From Penicillus capitatus (lineage: Eukaryota; Chlorophyta): a stretch of DNA of 64,000 nt. Position 1 is the first letter of the stretch. Every line of letters starts with the position of its first letter. The stretch is taken from positions 310,001 through 374,000 of the forward strand of contig OZ287713.1 in assembly GCA_965649825.1 (NCBI GenBank), in the 5' to 3' direction. Positions 63,780 through 64,000 of the stretch are shown here, one piece after another. The notes under the pieces were generated by a model. The model was not told the origin of the DNA. It saw only the letters and a program-made list of their open reading frames with translations, and did not search any database. A program made the position numbers and the translations under genes.

Positions 63780-64000
63780 TCGAAGTCATTGGGACATGGC
63801 TGGTGATGTCACCCCAGTTCTTCACAGAGTTCCGAGAGTGTGACAAAGCAATGCAGGAGTCGAAACCAGCGTTTGGTATCATAACTGTCTTGGTAGGAAA
63901 GCGTGTGTCTAGGTGTCCTCAATCGGGTCACACACACCGTCCCCCGAAACATTTTTTCCAATTCTGCATCGACATGTCTTTTCAGACACACAAAAGTAAC
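63780..64000 (-). pseudogene. Decayed SAC3 exon fragment
   Basis: Minus strand matches left 10870-11110: KDMSMQNW-equivalent aagacatgtcgatgcagaa, then CCTAGACACACGCTTTCCTA, LSYQDSYD and CFVTLSEL. An internal block equivalent to left VLEEIVRFMILADFETT is deleted, and scattered substitutions disrupt the helices. It continues past the window end. Same inverted orientation as the right arm but much more diverged. Confidence 0.75.

Noticed and set aside
1-64000. CRISPR array, prophage, bacterial operon or insertion sequence
   Set aside because: No regular spacer-repeat array, no phage or transposase genes, and genes are interrupted by spliceosomal introns.
1-64000. tRNA, rRNA or snRNA genes
   Set aside because: I looked for T-loop (GGTTCGA) and cloverleaf arms and rRNA-conserved stretches by eye and found nothing convincing; a tRNAscan or Rfam run would be decisive.

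Overview
This is nuclear DNA of a eukaryote, most likely a unicellular alga or a protist from a photosynthetic lineage. Coding regions are broken by very short introns (mostly 40-60 nt) with clear 5'/3' splice sites. Gene products include ribosomal protein eL21, RNA polymerase II subunit RPB7, SAC3/GANP, PPR, F-box/LRR, KH/WW and MyTH4-FERM proteins. Plant-type enzymes (GDP-mannose 3,5-epimerase, a FAD4/TMEM189-type desaturase, a wax-synthase-like MBOAT) point to an algal lineage, but I cannot name the organism. Genes sit on both strands, often tens of bases apart.

Layout. 0.4-1.5 kb: hypothetical gene. 2.0-16.3 kb: left arm of a long imperfect inverted duplication. It carries a coiled-coil gene, an ankyrin relic, a MUG-type DNA glycosylase, two small unknown genes, a C-factor-like SDR, a wax-synthase-like MBOAT, FHIT, a double A/B-barrel protein, SAC3/GANP, an acidic/SR-tailed protein, a BTB/T1 protein and the start of a cathepsin X/Z gene that continues to 18.0 kb. 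18.7-21.3 kb: KH/WW RNA-binding protein and an AIG1/FAR-17a membrane protein. 22.4-39.0 kb: three paralogous MyTH4-FERM genes, two of them lacking the FERM F3 lobe, interspersed with an F-box/LRR gene, a DGAT1 C-terminal fragment and a PPR gene. 39-41.5 kb: gene-poor, with a dispersed promoter-like repeat. 41.5-53.3 kb: dense housekeeping block (thioredoxin-fold SelW-like candidate, RPL21, RPB7, FAD4-like, RING/CCCH, GME and unknown membrane proteins). 53.4-56.2 kb: ERMP1-like M28 peptidase. 56.3-62.85 kb: right arm of the inverted duplication, shortened by three internal deletions. 63.8 kb to the end: decayed SAC3 fragment.

The main points of interest are: (1) a 14.3 kb / 6.5 kb inverted duplication whose right arm lost three segments at microhomologies, leaving intact second copies of the SDR, MBOAT and BTB genes next to several broken ones; (2) a single-chain tandem cathepsin X whose first domain has Ser in place of the catalytic Cys; (3) motor-less MyTH4-FERM genes with conserved exon structure, a 9-nt first coding exon, recent gene conversion across an intron, and a shared stop at the F2/F3 boundary; (4) introns flanked by short direct repeats (AG|GT...AG|GT), some with GC-AG ends. 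Exon joins were worked out by eye from reading frame and family conservation; start codons of first exons are the least certain part.
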